Shown here piece by piece: positions 44,603 to 54,574 of a DNA stretch of 64,000 bases. Both the position numbers and the translations under genes were made by a program. Under the pieces are notes generated by a model, which worked only from the letters and a program-made list of their open reading frames with translations, made no database searches and was not told where the DNA came from. The DNA lies in contig NZ_LVWI01000051.1 of assembly GCF_001909055.1 (NCBI RefSeq), positions 1-64,000 on the forward strand, given 5' to 3'. Every line of letters begins with the position of its first letter. Position 1 is the stretch's first letter. The stretch comes from Paenibacillus helianthi. Lineage in GTDB: Bacteria; Bacillota; Bacilli; Paenibacillales; Paenibacillaceae.

Positions 44603-45520
44603 TTATAGACGAATATAGGACTCTAGGAACATCTGAAGTTCCGAAGCACCGTCAGGCCTAATGCTGTAGCGTTCTGTGCCTTCTCCCCGAAGGTGTACAC
44701 GCAGCAATCCGGCGACACGCAAAATGAGCAGGTGATGCATCAGCATTTCTCTGGATTGGCTGAGTTCTGACTGCATCTCCCACAGGGTCTTAGGCTCATG
44801 GGCAATAAAGCGCAGCATGCGCAGCCGGGTCGGGTCCGAAAGAGCTTTTGTCAAGCGGAGCAGCACTGTAGGCGGCTCATCTTCACTGTCCAGAGGTACA
44901 TCGACCGGATACTGTACCAGCATCATTGTTTTATAGAAGCAATAGGTATTAATCGGCCGATTATGAACGGTGGGCAGCAGTACGATGGTTTCCAGCTCCG
45001 GGATGTCCTCCACGACAATTCCGCCGGAGGCATATTCAATTAGAGGCACAATGTCCATTTTACTCTCCAGCATTTTTTTCTCGGAGGCATCCTCGATCAG
45101 CAGCGGCAGAATCTTTTGCTCCGTATGACGGAAATACTGCTCGTACCACAGGCGCAAGAGCGGAATGTATCCATTTTTGATCCGGGCGCATTCTTCCAGA
45201 GTGAACTCTTGGAAAAAAGGTGTTGTACGCTCGAAGCATTCTTCCAGCGAGCAGGATTCAAGGTCATCGAGGAACTGCGTTACTTTGGAAGCCGTACCTC
45301 TGGTGTATGCCCATGCGTAGAGCACATCATAGTCGTCAAAAGGCCACTCCGCGGCCTGACGCAAGACTGAAATCTGAAGCGGAGCGATACGGCTGTCCAC
45401 ATCACGGATCCAGTCAGGACCGATGTCAAGATTCGAAATCCATTTTTTTGTTACATATAACATAAAACTGTCAAGCAGCTCATATACCGGCGAAACATCA
45501 ATTTCTAATTTATAGTTCAT
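44603..45520 (-). CDS. ArsR-type transcriptional regulator with a large N-terminal domain
   Basis: The 305-residue product carries a C-terminal winged helix of the ArsR family (LTKALSDPTRLRMLRFIAHE, SQSREMLMHHLLILRVAGLL, YSIRPDG) preceded by about 210 residues that are not recognised and may sense a ligand (WIRDVDSRIAPLQISVLRQA). No metal-binding CxC is present in the helix alpha-3 region, so it is not a typical metal sensor. The ATG at 45520 is set by a GGGGG upstream. It is divergent from the MFS gene at 45659, which is its likely target. Confidence 0.82.
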   Translation of the reverse strand: MNYKLEIDVSPVYELLDSFMLYVTKKWISNLDIGPDWIRDVDSRIAPLQISVLRQAAEWPFDDYDVLYAWAYTRGTASKVTQFLDDLESCSLEECFERTTPFFQEFTLEECARIKNGYIPLLRLWYEQYFRHTEQKILPLLIEDASEKKMLESKMDIVPLIEYASGGIVVEDIPELETIVLLPTVHNRPINTYCFYKTMMLVQYPVDVPLDSEDEPPTVLLRLTKALSDPTRLRMLRFIAHEPKTLWEMQSELSQSREMLMHHLLILRVAGLLRVHLRGEGTERYSIRPDGASELQMFLESYIRL

Positions 45521-45658
45521 GAAGCTTGCACCCCCAGAAAAATCGGTCACTTCTATATATTATCTCTTGTTTTGAAGAAGGTTGTCCACTATAATGTTCC
45601 GTGTTTGCCAGGCGGTTACACCAGCCATAACCAAAGAAATACATAGGAGGATTCATCT

Positions 45659-46837
45659 GTGTCAGACAGTCACTCAATATCAGCGAACCAGAGCAGCAGG
45701 CTCAATTATATCATTCTGATTACTGTTATCATTGCGGCGGGACTGAGCCAAGGCCTGCTGCTGCCGGTCTTATCCATTCTGCTGGAGCAAAAAGGGGTCT
45801 CATCCTCACTCAACGGATTGAATGCCGCCGCACTGTATGTAGGCTCGTTTGCCATGACGCTGGTAGCGGAACGGATTCTCAGCGCAATCGGTTTCAAAAA
45901 ACTAATCACAGCAGGCATCAGCATTGTGCTGGTTTCGTTAATATGTTTTCCGCTGCTTCCAGGTGTCAAGGCATGGTTCGTGCTGCGTCTTCTGGTAGGG
46001 ATCGGGGATTCAGCAATCAATTACGCTGCCCAGCTTTGGGTGCTGTTAATGACACCTGCGGAGCACCGGGGACGTAATCTATCCCTGTATGGTATGTCCT
46101 ACGGGCTAGGGTTCAGCCTGGGGCCGCTTGGCATAAGTCTGCTCCGTTTCGGGCAGGCGGCACCTTTTGCTGTGATTGCGCTACTATTTCTGTTCGTATT
46201 GATCCTGGTGGCGCTGAAGCTTCCCGACTCTCATCCGGACAAAGTGGAACATGGGGAAGGGCAGGCCCGCCGTTTCGCCCGCAGTTATACTCTTGCGTGG
46301 TATGCGCTGATTCCCGCTCTTTTATACGGATATATGGAGGCAAGCCTGAACAGCAACTTTCCGGTCTATGGTCTGCGTATCGGCTTCAGTGCCAATCAGA
46401 TTGCAGCGCTCCTTCCATTCGCGGGAATAGGCGGATTGCTGCTTCAAATGCCGTTAGGTATATGGAGCGACCGGTACGGGCGGAAAAAGATACTGATCTT
46501 CTCCGGTGTGGGCGGGGGATTGGCGTTTGCCTTGTTGCCGCTTACGGGAGACCGCTTCTTATGGACTCTGGCTGTGCTTATGGCAGCGGGCGGGCTTGTG
46601 GGTTCCTTTTTCTCACTCGGGCTCAGCTATGCTGCAGATATCCTTCCCCGCAATTTACTGCCTGCCGCTAACGTAGTCTCATCTTTTCATTATAGTTTCG
46701 GCAGCATTATGGGTCCGGGAATTGGCGGCGTGCTGCTGCAATTTGGCTGGGGCGGAGGGGTTTTTGTTCTTCTGGGTGTTTTATATATTGTGTTCGGCCT
46801 GGCAGGGTTATTATTCTCGCCACGGAAGCCGATTTGA
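45659..46837 (+). CDS. MFS transporter, drug-efflux type
   Basis: The 392-residue protein has about 12 hydrophobic helices, the loop 8-9 motif (PLGIWSDRYGRKKIL) and a central positively charged loop (QARRFARSYTL). It belongs to the DHA1-like major facilitators. Substrate is unknown. GTG at 45659 follows AGGAGG. Divergent arrangement with the ArsR-type gene 138 bp away is the usual layout of a regulator controlling an exporter. Confidence 0.9.
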   Translation: MSDSHSISANQSSRLNYIILITVIIAAGLSQGLLLPVLSILLEQKGVSSSLNGLNAAALYVGSFAMTLVAERILSAIGFKKLITAGISIVLVSLICFPLLPGVKAWFVLRLLVGIGDSAINYAAQLWVLLMTPAEHRGRNLSLYGMSYGLGFSLGPLGISLLRFGQAAPFAVIALLFLFVLILVALKLPDSHPDKVEHGEGQARRFARSYTLAWYALIPALLYGYMEASLNSNFPVYGLRIGFSANQIAALLPFAGIGGLLLQMPLGIWSDRYGRKKILIFSGVGGGLAFALLPLTGDRFLWTLAVLMAAGGLVGSFFSLGLSYAADILPRNLLPAANVVSSFHYSFGSIMGPGIGGVLLQFGWGGGVFVLLGVLYIVFGLAGLLFSPRKPI

Positions 46838-46868
46838 GGTAAGATAAGAACGAGTGCTCGCATGGAAT

Positions 46869-46897
46869 TTGATCCCGCTTTCAGAGTACACTATAGA
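46869..46897 (+). promoter_or_regulatory. Promoter of the ATPase-lipoprotein-two-component operon
   Basis: TTGATC (46869-46874) and TATAGA (46892-46897) are 17 bases apart, 36 bp before the first gene. Confidence 0.65.
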
Positions 46898-46932
46898 GTA
46901 GAGTAGAGATGAAGACAGGGAGAGGCTGAACT

Positions 46933-47658
46933 ATGATTACAGTTGAACATCTGGCCAAAGCAGTAGGAGAAGAGAAGAATCCGGTCCTGCAGGATATTGG
47001 CTTTCAATTAGAAGAAGGTGAACTTGTGGTTCTGCTGGGAGCCAGCGGAAGCGGCAAATCGACACTGTTGCGATGCCTGGCGCTCAAGGAGAAATGGGAC
47101 AGGGGCAACTTCAGGGTAGACGGAACGGATATCATGAAAAGTGTCTTTGCCGGCAAACGCAAGATCCACCGGGAATGGGCATATCTGGAGCAGAATGCGG
47201 AACTGAATCCGAACCGTACAGCGCTCAAAAATGTGCTGATTGGACAGTCCTCCCAGACGCCTCTCTGGCGGATGGCTACCGGCATGGTACGTTCAGATGA
47301 TTACATGGGTGCAATGGACGAGCTGGATTTACTCGGCCTGCTTGACAAGGCGAAGATGAAGACCAGCCAGCTCAGCGGCGGGGAACGTCAGCGTGTGGCG
47401 ATTGCCCGTGCATTGGTGCATGGTGCCAAGGTTATTCTGGCAGATGAGCCGGTTACCGGCCTGGATCCCAAAACAGCGGAGAATGTGCTGGAGACGCTGC
47501 GCAAGCTGTGCAAGGAGACAGGGCTTACCGTGATTACCGTGATCCCGATTGAGCTGGCAGAGCGATATGCTACCCGCCTTTGGGTGCTGGAAGACGGAAG
47601 AATCAAACATGATGTCAGAGGCCGCCGCCTAACCTCTCAGGAGCGTGCCCATTTATAG
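46933..47658 (+). CDS. ABC ATP-binding protein, PhnC-like, without permease
   Basis: The 241-residue ATPase has Walker A LLGASGSGKST, signature LSGGERQRVAIA, Walker B VILADEPVTGLD and a final Q/H-loop region where the usual switch histidine is changed: TVITVIPIELAERYA lacks the His of the VTHD-type motif. The segment between Walker A and signature (AELNPNRTALKNVLIGQ, TPLWRMATGMV) is like phosphonate/phosphate-type PhnC. No permease or binding-protein gene is near. It is 27 bp ahead of the lipoprotein gene and shares its promoter. Confidence 0.85.
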   Translation: MITVEHLAKAVGEEKNPVLQDIGFQLEEGELVVLLGASGSGKSTLLRCLALKEKWDRGNFRVDGTDIMKSVFAGKRKIHREWAYLEQNAELNPNRTALKNVLIGQSSQTPLWRMATGMVRSDDYMGAMDELDLLGLLDKAKMKTSQLSGGERQRVAIARALVHGAKVILADEPVTGLDPKTAENVLETLRKLCKETGLTVITVIPIELAERYATRLWVLEDGRIKHDVRGRRLTSQERAHL

Positions 47659-47685
47659 CAGATCGAACCACGTAACCGGGAAAGA

Positions 47686-48978
47686 GTGATGAAGTTGAGT
47701 AGACATGTTATAAAGCGTCTGGCGGCGTTATCACTGTCACTGTCTGTGCTGTCAGGCTGCACCTTTATCAGTGACCCTGTTTCGCGGATGAAGGCACCCC
47801 AGCTGTCGGCTGACAAGGCATCACTGATGACAGCGATCAATTCACTGAAGCCCGCCGGCTCCACACTGATTCGTCCGGCGAATGACGATGACAGTTCTAT
47901 TTTCACGGAGGATCTGGATAAGGACGGCGTCATGGAGACGCTGGTGTTCTATCTTACCAAGAACGAAACGGTACAGATTCACGGGATGATTTTGGAGAAG
48001 CAGGATGAAGGCTGGGTGAAGAAGCTTGTATTTGACGGCAACGGGATGGAGCTCGATTCTGTTGATATCCAGGATGTGACCGGCGACGGCAAACTGGATA
48101 TCATTGCAGGATACTCACGCGGTGAAGAAAAAGGCATGGTAGTGTACCGCTATACGGGGGGAGTCCTGGAGGAAGTGCTGACCCAGCCTTACACCAAATA
48201 TTTGCTGGATGACCTGAACGAGGATGGCATTGAAGACATCACAGTTGTGAATTTCAAGCGTAATGAATTTGCCACAATTACAACCTATCAGTACAGTGAC
48301 GGGTTCAAGGTTCTGGATGAACTGGATGATCTGGACCCGTATTTCAGTAATTATTACAATATTGTCTCAGGAAAAGTAGCAGAGAACAAAGAAGGTATTA
48401 TCCTGGATGCTGCGGTGGATTCCCATTCGGCATACACAACCATGGTTGTGATGGATAACAACAAGCTGCGGGTGGTTGTTCCGGGAGACGCGCGGACGTT
48501 TAAAGAACGAAAGATTGTCAGTGAAGACATCGACGGTGACGGTATTTTGGAGATCGGCCTGCTCGAGCCGCCAAAGGGCTGGGAATATTTCGATCCGCAG
48601 ACGATCCCTTATTTTAATTCCTATTACAAATGGGATGGGAAGAACGGTCTTACGTTCTCCGATCAGCTGTACCAGGACCCGTCTGACCGATTCACGATTA
48701 ACATTTTACCGAAGTGGTTCGAGAAGGTGACGGTTGACACCAAGTCCGTTCAGGATAAATATCTAAGATTTATTATGCTGGACACCGGAAAAACGGTCGC
48801 TGAGGTTTCTTTTTTTACTCCTGTTGAATGGGAGCGGGAGAAAAATGAAGGCTGGGAGCTGTTAGGAAGCGATATGGACAAAATAATCGGCTACCGTGGA
48901 GAATTGGATGAGAGCAAAAGCGGAGGAGAAAGCAATAAAATCACCTCGCCTATTGAAAGGAAGGGAATCGATGAGTAA
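47686..48978 (+). CDS. Lipoprotein with Asp-rich calcium-type repeats (FG-GAP/VCBS-like)
   Basis: The signal peptide ends with the lipobox VLSGC (Cys about residue 25), so the 430-residue protein should be attached outside the membrane. The body contains at least four DxDxDG-type loops, DLDKDGVME, DVTGDGKLDI, DLNEDGIEDI and DIDGDGILEI, spaced about 45-100 residues apart. They resemble the calcium loops of FG-GAP/VCBS propeller blades. GTG and ATG stand in tandem at 47686 and 47689; the ribosome binding site is weak. The stop overlaps the next gene, a response regulator, by eight bases, which suggests it is an accessory sensor. Confidence 0.82.
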   Translation: MMKLSRHVIKRLAALSLSLSVLSGCTFISDPVSRMKAPQLSADKASLMTAINSLKPAGSTLIRPANDDDSSIFTEDLDKDGVMETLVFYLTKNETVQIHGMILEKQDEGWVKKLVFDGNGMELDSVDIQDVTGDGKLDIIAGYSRGEEKGMVVYRYTGGVLEEVLTQPYTKYLLDDLNEDGIEDITVVNFKRNEFATITTYQYSDGFKVLDELDDLDPYFSNYYNIVSGKVAENKEGIILDAAVDSHSAYTTMVVMDNNKLRVVVPGDARTFKERKIVSEDIDGDGILEIGLLEPPKGWEYFDPQTIPYFNSYYKWDGKNGLTFSDQLYQDPSDRFTINILPKWFEKVTVDTKSVQDKYLRFIMLDTGKTVAEVSFFTPVEWEREKNEGWELLGSDMDKIIGYRGELDESKSGGESNKITSPIERKGIDE

Positions 48979-49669
48979 GGTATTAATCCTGGAGGATGAA
49001 GAATCCATCCGGAGTTTTATCGTGATTAATCTGAAACGGAACGGTTTTGAAGTACTGGAGGCAGCAGACGGTAATGAAGCCCTTCACAAGCTGACAACGG
49101 TGCCGGATATTGACATTGCACTTCTGGATGTCATGGTGCCAGGCATCGACGGTTTTGAGGTATGCAGACGGATCAGGGAGACCAATGAGCGTCTGGGGAT
49201 CATTTTTCTGACGGCCAAAGTTCAGGAACAGGATAAAGTATATGCCCTGTCGGTAGGAGCAGATGACCATGTCAGCAAACCGTTCAGTCCTACTGAGCTG
49301 ATCGCACGCATCCAGTCACTGCTGCGCCGGGTCAATGTTCACCGTGAGCAGTCCGCCAAGGTATCTTTTCATTCCGGACCCTTTACGCTTGATCTGATTT
49401 CCAAGCAGTTCAAGCGCAGCGGAGAGGCCATTGAGCTGACACCGACCGAATTTTCACTGGTGCAGTATTTTCTGGAGATGGAGAATACCCCGCTTAGCCG
49501 GGATTCACTGCTTGATCATGTCTGGGGCAAGGAATATATGGGGGATCCCAAGATTGTGGATGTGAACATCCGCCGGCTGCGTCAGAAGATCGAGAATAAT
49601 CCCTCGGAGCCGGAATATCTTCAGACCGTGTGGGGTCATGGCTATAAGTGGAAAGGCCAAGCACAATGA
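48971..49669 (+). CDS. OmpR-family response regulator
   Basis: The 232-residue regulator has a complete receiver (VLILEDEESIRS acidic pair, phospho-aspartate in IALLDVMVPGIDG, Thr in IIFLTAK, Lys in HVSKPFSP) and an OmpR/PhoB winged helix (LTPTEFSLVQYFLEM, KIVDVNIRRLRQKIE, VWGHGYKW). The ATG at 48971 overlaps the lipoprotein stop and has AAAGGAAGG upstream; an in-frame ATG further upstream lies inside the lipoprotein gene. It overlaps the kinase gene by four bases. Confidence 0.95.
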   Translation: MSKVLILEDEESIRSFIVINLKRNGFEVLEAADGNEALHKLTTVPDIDIALLDVMVPGIDGFEVCRRIRETNERLGIIFLTAKVQEQDKVYALSVGADDHVSKPFSPTELIARIQSLLRRVNVHREQSAKVSFHSGPFTLDLISKQFKRSGEAIELTPTEFSLVQYFLEMENTPLSRDSLLDHVWGKEYMGDPKIVDVNIRRLRQKIENNPSEPEYLQTVWGHGYKWKGQAQ

Positions 49670-51093
49670 TCAAGAAGGGGATGCGCAGACAGATTGTATT
49701 GCACTATATTTTTGTCGTCTTTGTGGCGCTTCTCCTCGTTGAGGTTATATTCCTGCTGGCGATCCGGACGTATTACTATGACAGTGTATACAGTAAAATC
49801 ACCTTGCATATCGGAATGGCGGAGGATTTCCAGAAATATGAGATTTCCGGGGATCACTCGCCCAATCAGCTGCAAAAGCTGCTGGATTTCTTTCAAATGG
49901 ACTATACCGAGCTGCAGGTGCTGACACTGGATGGCAATATGCTCATCAGCTCCACTGGATTTCAGCCCGACCGCACGATTACAACAAGTGATGTACCAGA
50001 GGCGGTGGGGGGAAGCTTCGGCCGCTGGGTTGGACGCCAGCCCGGAACGAATGAGAGTGTAATGGCGGTGTCCAAGATGGTGCATATCAACGGGCGAGAA
50101 ACTTATGTGATCCGTTACATTACCTCCATGGAGAGAATCGACAGTGACCTGTTGAACCTGACACTGGTATCGATCGGAATTGGTGTGGCGGTGATGTCGA
50201 TTGTGGTATTGTTCAGTTTCGGTCTGGCAAATTCCATTGTGAAGCCGCTGAAGAATATTACGGCGGTCTCAGCCCAGATGGCCAAAGGCAAGTTCACAAC
50301 GCGGATCAAAGGCGATTACAAACACGAAATTGGGGATTTGGCCTCTACCCTGAATTACATGGCAGATGAAATTATCCGCAGTAATCAGATTAAGGATGAT
50401 TTCATTTCCTCCATCTCGCATGAGCTGCGGACCCCGCTTACTAGCATTAAGGGCTGGAGCGAAACGCTTATTTCAGGCGGGTATGATCCCGAGGAAACCA
50501 AGCTGGGCATGGGCATTATCTCCAAAGAAAGCGACCGGCTGATTGGGCTTGTGGAAGAGATTCTCGATTTCTCCAAGCTACAGCAGAACGAGATGAAGTT
50601 GTCAATGGGCCGTGTAGATATCAAAGTGCTGCTTCAGGAGACGATTCTGAACATTTGGGCCAAAGCAGAAAAGAAACGGATTCATCTGCTTTTGGAATGC
50701 GACGAGACGTTCTATATCAAGGCTGACGCTAACCGGTTGAAGCAGGTATTCCTTAACCTGGTAGATAACGCTGTGAAATTTTCCCCCGAAGATTCAAGCA
50801 TTGTTTTGTCCGCACACTGTCTGAGCGGCAGTGAACTGGCAGTCGTTGTTCGTGACAGCGGGATAGGTATCAGTGAGGTGCATCTTGGCAGAGTACGCGA
50901 CCGGTTCTTCCAGGTGGATGCGCTGAATGGCGGCACGGGTCTAGGCCTCGCGATTTCTCAGCAAATCGTGGAGCTTCATGGCGGCAAGCTTGAAATGGAC
51001 AGTGAGCTTGGCAAGGGGACGCAGGTAACAGTGATCCTGCCTATGACGGAAGAGCAGACTGTCACTGCTTCGCAGGAAGACAAACTGCTATAA
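49666..51093 (+). CDS. Sensor histidine kinase
   Basis: The 475-residue kinase has a first transmembrane helix (about 14-34), an extracytoplasmic sensor of about 120 residues (SVYSKITLHIGMAEDFQKYE), a second helix (about 160-182), a HAMP domain (SIVKPLKNITAVSAQM), the phospho-acceptor box ISSISHELRTPLTS, and the N, G1 and G2 boxes (LVDNAVKFS, VVRDSGIGIS, GGTGLGLAIS). The ATG overlaps the response regulator stop (ATGA). It should respond to an envelope signal, perhaps with the lipoprotein encoded two genes before. Confidence 0.95.
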   Translation: MIKKGMRRQIVLHYIFVVFVALLLVEVIFLLAIRTYYYDSVYSKITLHIGMAEDFQKYEISGDHSPNQLQKLLDFFQMDYTELQVLTLDGNMLISSTGFQPDRTITTSDVPEAVGGSFGRWVGRQPGTNESVMAVSKMVHINGRETYVIRYITSMERIDSDLLNLTLVSIGIGVAVMSIVVLFSFGLANSIVKPLKNITAVSAQMAKGKFTTRIKGDYKHEIGDLASTLNYMADEIIRSNQIKDDFISSISHELRTPLTSIKGWSETLISGGYDPEETKLGMGIISKESDRLIGLVEEILDFSKLQQNEMKLSMGRVDIKVLLQETILNIWAKAEKKRIHLLLECDETFYIKADANRLKQVFLNLVDNAVKFSPEDSSIVLSAHCLSGSELAVVVRDSGIGISEVHLGRVRDRFFQVDALNGGTGLGLAISQQIVELHGGKLEMDSELGKGTQVTVILPMTEEQTVTASQEDKLL

Positions 51094-51111
51094 CATGAAT
51101 ATTGAGATGAT

Positions 51112-51157
51112 AAAAAGGATGAGGAAGCTGTCGTTGACAGCTTCCTCATCCTTTTTT
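51112..51157. terminator. Bidirectional terminator between the kinase gene and glgC
   Basis: AAAAGGATGAGGAAGCTGTC and its exact complement form a 20-bp stem around GTT, with T-rich ends on both strands. Confidence 0.93.
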
Positions 51158-51172
51158 GAACATATATAGTTG

Positions 51173-52396
51173 TTAAGAAGGAAGTCCTTCTGCACGCAGA
51201 CGGCCTGTTTTTTCGTATACTTCCTGCAAAAGACGGGAAGGCTGGGTCTTAATCACCGGTTTGGCAGCTACGATCTCATGTGGCCCAACGACTACAATGT
51301 TCTCTGCACTGCCTTTGATCACGGCACCATCTTTAATGACTGCACCTTCGCCTATAATGGCGTTCTCAATCAATACCCCACGGCCAATTTTTACCCCAGG
51401 CATAATGACGCTCTGTTTAACCAGGCTCAGCTTGCCGATTTCAACTCCTCCAAAAACAACCGAACGATTCAGACTGCCCTCCAGCAGGCAGGTTTCGTTC
51501 ACCAGGCTGTCAGTGGTAGGCATCTGAAGGCGTGGTTTATGTGGAGCTGGTTTTATCCTGCGGGCTCTGCTGTACATGGGCCAACGGGAGTTATCGAGCT
51601 TGAAGCCTTTGTCTTCGTGCAACAGGTCCATATGAGCTTCCCACAAGCTGTCGACGGTACCAACATCTCTCCAATAGCCTTTGAAACGGTATGCGAACAA
51701 TTCATCATGGCCATCCAGCATGGCTGGAATCACATCCTTGCCGAAATCATGGCTGGAGGCAGGGTTAGCTGCATCCCGCAGCAAATGCTCTTTGAGGTAT
51801 TTCCAATCGAATAAGTATATTCCCATCGAAGCAAGATTGCTCTTTGGAACCTTGGGTTTCTCTGCGAATTCGGAAATCTTAAGCTCCTCATTCACATTCA
51901 TCACACCGAACCGGCTGGCCTCATCCCAAGGCACCTCCATGACTGAAATGGTGGCTTTTGCCGATTTGCCCACATGATAATTGAGCATTTTCTTGTAATT
52001 CATATGGTAAATGTGATCCGCCGACAGAATTAGGACATGCTCAGGGCTGTGGCTGTCAATAAATTCAATGTTTTTATAAATAGCATCGGCTGTTCCTGTG
52101 TAGCTGTCTCTGCCTTCAACGCCGGAAGGAAGCAGCTTCACACCTTTGTTCGACTGGGTATGGAGCCCCCATGGCTCACCCGCTCCAATATGGTTGTGCA
52201 AGGAATTAGCTTCATATTGTGTCAGTACCCCTACAGTATCAATATTGGAATTAACACAGTTACTGAGGGGAAAGTCAATGATTCTATATTGTCCTCCGAA
52301 AGGGACTGCGGGCTTAGCCATGGTGGAGGTCAAGGGAGCCAATCTGCGGCCTTCCCCGCCTGCCAGAAGCATGGCGATACATTCTTTTTTACTCAT
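51173..52396 (-). CDS. glgC: Glucose-1-phosphate adenylyltransferase
   Basis: The 407-residue enzyme makes ADP-glucose from ATP and glucose-1-phosphate, the first committed step to glycogen. It shows the nucleotidyltransferase start ([20 protein letters not shown], with KPAVPFGG), [14 protein letters not shown], the catalytic aspartate region [12 protein letters not shown], the FAEKPKVPK motif, and a left-handed beta-helix at the C-terminus ([20 protein letters not shown]). It is divergent from glgB. The paralogue glgD, which accompanies glgC in Bacillus, is absent from this window. Confidence 0.95.
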   Translation of the reverse strand: MSKKECIAMLLAGGEGRRLAPLTSTMAKPAVPFGGQYRIIDFPLSNCVNSNIDTVGVLTQYEANSLHNHIGAGEPWGLHTQSNKGVKLLPSGVEGRDSYTGTADAIYKNIEFIDSHSPEHVLILSADHIYHMNYKKMLNYHVGKSAKATISVMEVPWDEASRFGVMNVNEELKISEFAEKPKVPKSNLASMGIYLFDWKYLKEHLLRDAANPASSHDFGKDVIPAMLDGHDELFAYRFKGYWRDVGTVDSLWEAHMDLLHEDKGFKLDNSRWPMYSRARRIKPAPHKPRLQMPTTDSLVNETCLLEGSLNRSVVFGGVEIGKLSLVKQSVIMPGVKIGRGVLIENAIIGEGAVIKDGAVIKGSAENIVVVGPHEIVAAKPVIKTQPSRLLQEVYEKTGRLRAEGLPS

Positions 52397-52612
52397 TTGT
52401 TATCCCTCCCATTTTTTTGTCAATGCTTGTAATATACACGCTCAGCAAGCACTTGAAACGCATAGGTGAAATATATTGCCTTATCTCTGCAAAAATTACA
52501 TGAATAATTTTCTTAATTCTTGAACCCCCGATTTTCTGCCCGAAATCATTTTCAAATCAGGCACATTCGGGTAATGTTAAAGGTGCATCCTATATTAGAA
52601 GGTGGTGATGAT

Positions 52613-54532
52613 TTGGCCGATATATCAGCAACTGTTAACCTCCCGTCAAACGATGATATTTATTTGTTCCATGAGGGCACGAATTATCGCAGCTATACGA
52701 TGCTGGGCGCGCACATTGCCGCTGAAGAAGGAATACCTGGCGTACGCTTTACCGTGTGGGCTCCTCATGCGACATATGTAGGATTGGCTGGTAATCATAA
52801 CGGCTGGGATGGAACTGAAGACGTGGACTCGTTATATAAGATACCCGATTCAGGAATTTGGAGTCGTTTTTTTCCGGAGATGAAAGCGGGAACTTTTTAC
52901 AAATACAGGATTGTGGCTGCAGACGGGTCAAGCTTCCTCAAAGCAGACCCTTATGCCTTCCAAGCGGAGGTGCGTCCGGCCACTGCTTCTATTGTTGCTG
53001 AACTGGATGGCTACACCTGGGGGGACGCTGCCTGGCGGCGGCGGAGCAAGGCACCTTATCAGGCACCGCTGAATATTTACGAAATGCATTTTGGAACCTG
53101 GCGCCAAAAAGAAGATGGTGAACTATTCACTTATCGTGAGATGAGTGAGCTTCTGATTCCCTATCTGCTGGAAATGAGCTACACCCATGTCGAATTCATG
53201 CCTCTCGCTGAACATCCATATGATTTGTCCTGGGGATATCAGGGCACCGGGTATTTTGCTGCGACAAGCCGCTTTGGGGAACCGCAGGATCTGATGTTTC
53301 TGATCGACAAGCTGCATCAGGCAGGCATCGGCGTGCTCCTCGACTGGGTTCCGGCTCATTTTGCCAAAGATGCCCATGGACTTCGATTGTTCGACGGGTC
53401 GCCGCTGTATGAATATGCTGATCCAATGCTGGCCGAGAAACCGGGGTGGGGGACACTTTCCTTTGATTTCAGCAAACCGGAAATTTCATCCTTTTTGATA
53501 TCGAATGCGCTGTTCTGGTTCGAGATGTATCATATTGACGGAATGCGTGTAGATGCAGTCACCAGTATGCTCAGACTGGATTTCGAAAAAAAGAATCATG
53601 AATATCGCAGAAATGTAAATGGCGGTTTGGAAAATTTGGATGCCATCCGGTTTATTCAGCAACTCAATAAGACGATCTACCACTATTATCCGAAGGCTTT
53701 GATGATGGCGGAGGAGTCAAGTGCCTGGCCGGGCGTTACAGCTCCGGTGCATGAGGGAGGACTGGGATTTAACTACAAGTGGAACATGGGCTGGATGAAT
53801 GACACACTGGGTTACATAGAACATGATTTCGGGGAGAGACCGTATCATCATCATTTGTTGACCTTTCCCATCTGTTATGCCTATGCCGAGAATTATACGC
53901 TTCCGTTATCCCATGACGAGGTGGTGCACGGCAAGAAGTCACTCCTCGACAAAATGCCAGGCAGCTACGAGCAGAAATTTGCAGGCCTTCGCTTGCTGCT
54001 GGGTTACCATATCAGCCATCCCGGCAAAAAACTGCTGTTCATGGGAGGGGAATTCGGTCAGTATATCGAATGGAAGGACCAGGACCAGCTCGACTGGCTG
54101 CTGCTGGATTATGAGAGCCACCGCCGCATGCTGGCCTTCACGGCTGCGCTGAATAAGCTCTATGTGAACGAAAGAGCATTGTGGGAGCTTGATCATGATA
54201 TGGAAGGGTACCAGTGGATTGATGCCGACGACAGCGGCCAGAGTATTGTCTCTTATATCCGGCGTGGCAAAAAACCGGTCGATACCTTGCTGATCATCAT
54301 CAATTTCCAACCGGTGGAACGGCAATTGTACCGGATTGGAGTTCCTCGCCCGGGGACCTATGAGGAGCTGTTTAGCTCGGAGAATATAGAATTCGGTGGG
54401 TCGGGTATGCACAATGATCCGATGAAGAGCACCAAATATGAATGGCACAATCAGGTCAACAGCATTGAACTAACCATTCCCCCACTAAGCTTCCTGGTGT
54501 TGAAGAAATCAGGCCGAAAGGCAGTAAAATAA
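52613..54532 (+). CDS. glgB: 1,4-alpha-glucan branching enzyme
   Basis: The start is set at TTG 52613, with AAGGTGG seven bases upstream; the frame extends further upstream without a site. The product (639 residues) has an N-terminal CBM48 domain (GVRFTVWAPHATYVGLAGN), a GH13 barrel with nucleophile aspartate in GMRVDAVTSML, acid glutamate in MMAEESSAW and a third acid in LSHDEVVHGKKS, and a C-terminal beta domain. It transfers chains to form alpha-1,6 branches. It is co-directional with glgA 42 bp downstream. Confidence 0.95.
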   Translation: MADISATVNLPSNDDIYLFHEGTNYRSYTMLGAHIAAEEGIPGVRFTVWAPHATYVGLAGNHNGWDGTEDVDSLYKIPDSGIWSRFFPEMKAGTFYKYRIVAADGSSFLKADPYAFQAEVRPATASIVAELDGYTWGDAAWRRRSKAPYQAPLNIYEMHFGTWRQKEDGELFTYREMSELLIPYLLEMSYTHVEFMPLAEHPYDLSWGYQGTGYFAATSRFGEPQDLMFLIDKLHQAGIGVLLDWVPAHFAKDAHGLRLFDGSPLYEYADPMLAEKPGWGTLSFDFSKPEISSFLISNALFWFEMYHIDGMRVDAVTSMLRLDFEKKNHEYRRNVNGGLENLDAIRFIQQLNKTIYHYYPKALMMAEESSAWPGVTAPVHEGGLGFNYKWNMGWMNDTLGYIEHDFGERPYHHHLLTFPICYAYAENYTLPLSHDEVVHGKKSLLDKMPGSYEQKFAGLRLLLGYHISHPGKKLLFMGGEFGQYIEWKDQDQLDWLLLDYESHRRMLAFTAALNKLYVNERALWELDHDMEGYQWIDADDSGQSIVSYIRRGKKPVDTLLIIINFQPVERQLYRIGVPRPGTYEELFSSENIEFGGSGMHNDPMKSTKYEWHNQVNSIELTIPPLSFLVLKKSGRKAVK

Positions 54533-54574
54533 AAAAGGGACCGCAGTCCATACAATTAAGGGGGATATCGAGAT

